A stretch of DNA of 64,000 nt from CAYUET01 sp964443875 (GTDB lineage Bacteria > Auribacterota > JAFGBW01), in NCBI GenBank assembly GCA_964443875.1, contig CAYUET010000001.1, positions 186,001 to 250,000 on the forward strand, read 5' to 3'. Below are positions 60,051 through 64,000 of this stretch, piece by piece. How positions within the stretch are numbered: the first letter of the stretch is position 1; each line of letters begins with the position of its first letter. The notes under the pieces were generated by a model. The model was not told the origin of the DNA, did no database searches, and saw only the letters and a list, made by a program, of their open reading frames with translations. The position numbers were made by a program, and so were the translations under genes.

Positions 60051-62336
60051 TTATACCGTGTTGTTATCCTGAGTAGAAATAGATTCGTTATTTTCTGGCA
60101 ATTCCGGTTTTGATGCAGGCTTATCTGACTCAACTTTAGTAGTATCAGCCGTTTTTTCATCAGCAGGCTTTATAGCTTCAACCTTTTTTACCACAGGTTT
60201 AACGCCTGTATGTCCGGTCTCTTTCACAGCTGTTCCGTTAGCTGCTTTCACAACTTCTCCGTTAGCCGCTTTCACAGCTGCATTTTCAAGGGGTTTTGCA
60301 GTAGCTTTCGCTGCAGCTTCTTTTTCCAACCTCTCTTTTTTCTCCTGCTCGATTTCCTTAATCTTCTCAAGATCATGTTCAGCAAAATCCTGCTGACCCG
60401 ATTTCTCATAGGCGTTAGCTCGATTTTTGTACGCATTGATATACTCAGGGTCCAATTCAATAGCTTTGGAATAATCCGCTATAGCCCCATCAAAATCATT
60501 AAGCTGGGCTTTTGCAACACCTCTATTGGCATAGGCAATGGCCTGTTCCGGATTTTTTTCTATGGCATCATTGAAATTTAAAACAGCTAATTCATATTCA
60601 GATGTTTTAATATGATTAATTCCCTTACTGACAAAATAAATGGAATCCTTTAATTCCGAAGCTTTTTTAAAATCCTCACGGGCAGCATCTATTTCCCCCA
60701 TAGCCTTTTTGGCATTTCCCCTTAAGCGATACACTTCTCCGTTATCCGTATCAAGTTTTATGATTTTCTCACAATCTTCAATCACCTGCGCCCATTGCCC
60801 AATGGAATACCAGAGCAGAGCCCTGCGATAATAGGCATTGCGGTGGAAGGGATCAATTCCCACGGTTTTAGATAAAAAAGAAATTTTTTCCTCAAAAGTC
60901 TCAGCCTTCATGGCAGCCGCAAATACTTCTTCAGGATCTTCGACCGGTTCAGGTTTATTCTGAATAAAAAACCGAATCACCCAGACAACCCCTCCAAGAA
61001 CCAGAATAAAAATTAAAATATTCATGGTTTTGGAAGAAAGACCGATAATGCTTACCGGTTTTGTTCCCGTTTCCTCAAGCAAATCAGAAATCATATCCTG
61101 GCTTTGAAATATATCCCCATGTTCAACTGCCCGTCCCTGTTTGATCATCTTTGCCCTGTACTCAGGATAATATTTCAAATCCAGGGGATAAAAAGTTTCA
61201 AGTCCAATTCCTCCGATCTCAAGGGCAAGCCACTTTTTCCAGTTAAACATTACTTCTGGAAATTTATTCTTCTGATCTTCCGGCAGGGAATAGATTTCCT
61301 TCGCTGTTTTTGAAAAAATAAAGGATTTCATTTTTTCATCTGAAATCAGCGCAGATTTTGACGCCAGCTTGCTCAGATAGCTTTTGAAGTCAATCTCCGC
61401 TTCAGATTCATGCCCCATTAAATAATGAATTTCACCGCGTTTAAAGAGCACATAAAGATCTTCAGGATTCAAGGCAAGAAGAGAAGTGTAACCCTTCAGG
61501 GCGTCTTCATATTGTTTTAAAGAATACTGCATGAGCGTTTGCAGGAGCAATCCCCTGTAATCTGAAGGATATCTGGCTAAAAAATACTTTAAACTTCCTT
61601 TTAAGGAGTCTGTTTCACCCAGCTCCCTGAATATTAATATCTGAAGCAGTAACGCATAAGAGATATCCTTCTGTTTTAAAAGCTGAAGTTCATTCAAACT
61701 TTCCGTGTATTTATTCATGGTCAGGTAACAAACCGCAAGATTCAGTCTGGAAATTTCAAATTCCGGTTTTATGACAAGGGATTGCATATAATCTTTAACG
61801 GCATGTTCATATTTTCCAGAGTAAAAATACACATTTCCCCGCATATATAACGGTTCAAAACGGGAGAATTGAGTCAGTTCAATAGATTTTGAAAAATCCT
61901 GTATGGAACGATCATAATCCTTCTGAAGAAAATAAAGGAAAGCCTTGTTGAAAAAAATCTTATATTCAAAAGGTCGTAGAATGGAAGCCTGATTAAAATC
62001 TCTTAAGGCAAGCTTATAATTGTTCAAACAATAATAAATCATTCCGCGATTGTAAATGGCCTGCGCCCACTCAGGAGCCAAAGAGACCACAATTTCCATG
62101 AAATTGAGGGCCTTTAAATAATCCCTGGAACCGGACATCAGATAAATCTCAGCCATACGCCAATAGGCTTCAGCATACCCCGAATCAATGAGAACAGCCT
62201 GCTGATACTGGCTGAGTTTATTTTCTATTCTGGATTCCTTTTCAGCCCTCTCAAAACAACGCTTTGCTTTGTGGGAAGAGTCAAAACAGCCGGACAAAAG
62301 GACAAGAGGAATCAGAAAACAGATTATAATCCGCAT
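60051..62336 (-). CDS. Large TPR lipoprotein with internal membrane helix
   Basis: A 761-residue lipoprotein. The signal peptide MRIIICFLIPLVLLSGC ends in lipobox LLSGC (lipidated Cys at 17). The body carries two TPR blocks, about residues 25-320 (YRQAVLIDSGYAEAYWRMAE type units) and 485-630 (AIADYSKAIELDPEYINAYK), separated by a membrane helix near 445-465 (ILIFILVLGGVVWVIRFF). So the second block would be on the opposite side of the membrane from the first. The C terminus is a low-complexity Ala/Lys/Glu/Pro tail. I take the ATG at 62336, one base after the nifU stop; an earlier start inside nifU is possible. Its position after nifU is unexplained. Confidence 0.83.
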   Translation of the reverse strand: MRIIICFLIPLVLLSGCFDSSHKAKRCFERAEKESRIENKLSQYQQAVLIDSGYAEAYWRMAEIYLMSGSRDYLKALNFMEIVVSLAPEWAQAIYNRGMIYYCLNNYKLALRDFNQASILRPFEYKIFFNKAFLYFLQKDYDRSIQDFSKSIELTQFSRFEPLYMRGNVYFYSGKYEHAVKDYMQSLVIKPEFEISRLNLAVCYLTMNKYTESLNELQLLKQKDISYALLLQILIFRELGETDSLKGSLKYFLARYPSDYRGLLLQTLMQYSLKQYEDALKGYTSLLALNPEDLYVLFKRGEIHYLMGHESEAEIDFKSYLSKLASKSALISDEKMKSFIFSKTAKEIYSLPEDQKNKFPEVMFNWKKWLALEIGGIGLETFYPLDLKYYPEYRAKMIKQGRAVEHGDIFQSQDMISDLLEETGTKPVSIIGLSSKTMNILIFILVLGGVVWVIRFFIQNKPEPVEDPEEVFAAAMKAETFEEKISFLSKTVGIDPFHRNAYYRRALLWYSIGQWAQVIEDCEKIIKLDTDNGEVYRLRGNAKKAMGEIDAAREDFKKASELKDSIYFVSKGINHIKTSEYELAVLNFNDAIEKNPEQAIAYANRGVAKAQLNDFDGAIADYSKAIELDPEYINAYKNRANAYEKSGQQDFAEHDLEKIKEIEQEKKERLEKEAAAKATAKPLENAAVKAANGEVVKAANGTAVKETGHTGVKPVVKKVEAIKPADEKTADTTKVESDKPASKPELPENNESISTQDNNTV

Positions 62337-62337
62337 A

Positions 62338-62967
62338 TCACGCTTCCGTATACTTTTCAAAATGTTTTTTGATATACTGCTTCATAACTTTAATGGACTC
62401 CTCTTTACACTGACCGCATACTGTACTGATTTTTGTCCTTTCCTGCAATTCCATAAAACTTCTTGTACCTTCCAGAACCGCATCTTCAATCTCATGGTCG
62501 GTAATGTTCATGCACTGGCAGATGATTTTCGCCTTATCTTCCCTCACTTTGTGTTTCAGATTATTGCGGAGATAATAATCATTAATCGCAGAGCGAAGGG
62601 CTTTATCCCCCAGAACCGAACAATGTACCTTATGTTCAGGAAGAGCCCCCAAATGTTGCATAATATCCTTGGGACTGATATTAAAAGCCTCTTCCAGTTT
62701 CTTGCCTTTGACTATTTCAGAAAGAACCGAGGTGCTGGCAATCGCACTTGCACAGCCGTATGTTTTCCATTTGCAGTCGCTGATAATGTCTTTTTCTTTA
62801 TCCACTTTTATGACGACAAGCATCTGATCTCCGCATTTGATATTTCCAACCATTCCCCTGCCGTCTTCTTTAAAAGCAGCCTCATCCTCAAGAATATTCT
62901 TAGGATTCATAAAATGTTCTTTAACCGTATCCGAATAAGCCCAGTTAAACTGATTTTCCGCATTCAT
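62338..62967 (-). CDS. nifU: NifU-like Fe-S cluster scaffold with BFD-type [2Fe-2S] domain
   Basis: A 209-residue scaffold for cluster assembly. Residues 1-130 are the IscU domain with its three Cys at VGNIKCGDQM, TYGCASAIAS and HKVHCSVLG. Residues 145-200 form a bacterioferritin-associated-ferredoxin (BFD)-type [2Fe-2S] domain with ICQCMNITDHEI and TVCGQCKEES. The NFU domain of full-length NifU is absent, as in many anaerobes. It begins at the last base of nifS and ends one base before the TPR lipoprotein. NifS delivers sulfur and NifU receives it, and this pair could supply the HydE/HydG radical SAM clusters. Confidence 0.95.
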   Translation of the reverse strand: MNAENQFNWAYSDTVKEHFMNPKNILEDEAAFKEDGRGMVGNIKCGDQMLVVIKVDKEKDIISDCKWKTYGCASAIASTSVLSEIVKGKKLEEAFNISPKDIMQHLGALPEHKVHCSVLGDKALRSAINDYYLRNNLKHKVREDKAKIICQCMNITDHEIEDAVLEGTRSFMELQERTKISTVCGQCKEESIKVMKQYIKKHFEKYTEA

Positions 62968-64000
62968 TATGATATTTTCCCTGTGTACGCTGTTGACATT
63001 TTTCTGATCCGTTCAATGACTTTGGGTAATTTTTCAAGGACATAATCCACATCTTCCTCCGTGTTATCGCGGCCAAAACTGAAACGGATGGAACCATGAG
63101 CCCTTTCCGCACTAACTCCCATGGCCAATAACACATGGGAAGGCTCAAGACTTCCGGAAGAACAGGCCGAGCCGGTAGAGACAGCAATCCCCTCCAGATC
63201 GAGATAAAGAAGAATCGCTTCCCCCTCCGCTCCTTCAAAGGAAACATTAAGGGTGTTGGGAAGACTCTCCCGGGGATGTCCATTTAATTTTATCCTTGGA
63301 ATACTCTGCATGATTCCGGATTTCAGCTTATCCTTTAAATGCTGGTAATGCTGAACCGAAGAATCCATTTCTTTCCGAAGCATTTCAACCGCCTTGGAAA
63401 AACCGATGATTCCCAAAGTATTTTCAGTCCCCGCCCTCCTTCCTTTTTCCTGATGTCCACCCCGGATAAAAGGACAGTACGGGGTTCCCTTGCGGACATA
63501 AAGTACACCTACCCCCTTAGGACCGTAAATCTTATGTGCTGATAAAGAAAGAAAATCCACATCCAGATCCTTCACATTAAGCGGAATTTTACCCAGAGCC
63601 TGTACGGCATCCGTATGCATCAATATTCCATAAGAACGGACCATCTGGGTTATTGCCTTAATGTCCTGTATGGTTCCCATTTCATTATTGGCCATCATCA
63701 CGGAAACAAGCCCCACATGATCTGTCGACACAACCTCATCAAGCTGCTTCATATCCAGTTTTCCAAATTCATCCACCTTCAGATAAATCACATTTTTCCC
63801 TTTATCATTCATGCATCGCGCGGTCTCTAAAACACAGGGATGCTCGATGGAGGAAGTGACGATGCTTTTTGAGGTCATCTGTTTGTGGGTGCATCCGCAG
63901 GAAGTACAGGAAGCAATATTCAAAACTGTATTATTCGCTTCAGATCCACTTCCTAAAAAAATAATTTCATCGGGGGAAGCCCCGATAAACGCGGAGATGT
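62967..64000 (-). CDS. nifS: NifS-type cysteine desulfurase, partial at the right edge
   Basis: About 343 residues of a cysteine desulfurase are visible; the N-terminal part lies beyond the window. The visible end includes FLGSGSEANNTVL (substrate/PLP region), the PLP lysine in SAHKIYGPKGVGVLYV, the SSIEHPCVLETA strand and catalytic Cys in STGSACSSGSLEPSH. It mobilises sulfur from cysteine to NifU. Between SGSEANN and SSIEHP the sequence carries an inserted CTSCGC motif, which is not usual in NifS. The gene's last base overlaps nifU. An apparent TTG start at 63923 is internal and should not be used. Confidence 0.95.
   Translation of the reverse strand, partial: ISAFIGASPDEIIFLGSGSEANNTVLNIASCTSCGCTHKQMTSKSIVTSSIEHPCVLETARCMNDKGKNVIYLKVDEFGKLDMKQLDEVVSTDHVGLVSVMMANNEMGTIQDIKAITQMVRSYGILMHTDAVQALGKIPLNVKDLDVDFLSLSAHKIYGPKGVGVLYVRKGTPYCPFIRGGHQEKGRRAGTENTLGIIGFSKAVEMLRKEMDSSVQHYQHLKDKLKSGIMQSIPRIKLNGHPRESLPNTLNVSFEGAEGEAILLYLDLEGIAVSTGSACSSGSLEPSHVLLAMGVSAERAHGSIRFSFGRDNTEEDVDYVLEKLPKVIERIRKMSTAYTGKIS

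Noticed and set aside
62269..63045. Plus-strand open frame of 258 codons opposite nifU and the TPR lipoprotein start
   Set aside because: It overlaps three real minus-strand ends and starts, with Phe- and His-rich translation typical of antisense frames.
63924..64000. Intergenic sequence upstream of a TTG start for nifS
   Set aside because: The reading frame continues without a stop to the edge and encodes SGSEANN, so the gene is cut by the window rather than starting at 63923.

Overview
The window looks like chromosomal DNA from an AT-rich (roughly 40% GC by eye), strictly or mostly anaerobic, Gram-negative-type (diderm) bacterium. Evidence for anaerobic life: [FeFe]-hydrogenase maturases HydE and HydG with a TM1266-type regulator, a NIF-type NifS/NifU pair, pyruvate phosphate dikinase and a type III glutamine synthetase. 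Evidence for an outer membrane and secretion: several lipoprotein signal peptides, GspA/GspB-like, GspF-like and pseudopilin genes, and a SurA/PpiD-like chaperone. The many TPR proteins, scattered type II secretion genes and GGDEF-EAL proteins recall uncultivated phyla such as Riflebacteria or Wallbacteria, but this is only an impression. No transposase, prophage, CRISPR array, rRNA or tRNA gene was seen. Coding density is very high and many neighbouring genes overlap by 1-28 bases.

Layout. 1-5.8 kb (minus): typA, a small winged-helix-like protein, a GT2 glycosyltransferase with a Rossmann-like tail, a GspF-like inner-membrane protein, an MFS transporter. 5.9-8.7 kb (plus): a P-loop kinase/dCMP deaminase fusion, queA, a pseudopilin. 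8.7-12.7 kb (minus): ribD-ribE flanked by two TPR genes. 12.8-14.5 kb: pgi. 14.6-24.4 kb (minus): a zinc-ribbon protein, then a tight operon SurA-like / GspA / GspB / TPR lipoprotein / peptide ABC transporter, with an FmdB-type zinc ribbon upstream. 24.6-33.5 kb (mostly plus): glnN, a tandem kinase-like protein, an exported NadD-like protein, an omega-amidase-like hydrolase, a methyltransferase-like protein, a VC0807-type membrane protein and an SDR. 33.5-36.5 kb (minus): ribBA-ribH-nusB-ftsY. 36.6-40.9 kb: a GGDEF-EAL protein and a zf-TFIIB / LemA / M48 protease cluster. 40.9-44.4 kb (minus): TM1266-like regulator, hydG, a 79-residue protein, hydE. 44.6-47.1 kb: CHASE4-GGDEF-EAL. 47.1-54.6 kb (minus): ppdK, a sigma-70 factor, apt and a VWA / PP2C / kinase triad. 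54.9-59.9 kb (plus): an exported protein, panC, two TPR proteins and a BON-like protein. 60-64 kb (minus): nifS (cut by the window edge), nifU and a long TPR lipoprotein.

How the genes fit together. Riboflavin synthesis is complete but split over two operons (ribD-ribE and ribBA-ribH); no FMN riboswitch is visible. HydG/HydE and NifS/NifU supply iron-sulfur and H-cluster assembly. Their hydrogenase targets and hydF lie outside the window.

The best candidates for something new are: (1) a short 5' leader before the TM1266-like gene in which a terminator and an antiterminator are clearly exclusive; (2) a HydG that lacks one of the three conserved auxiliary-cluster cysteines; (3) a 574-residue protein made of two diverged copies of a kinase-like unit, only the first of which keeps catalytic-looking residues; (4) a VWA/PP2C/kinase triad whose kinase carries an OB-fold-like region and a C-terminal membrane anchor; (5) a NadD-type nucleotidyltransferase with a secretion signal.
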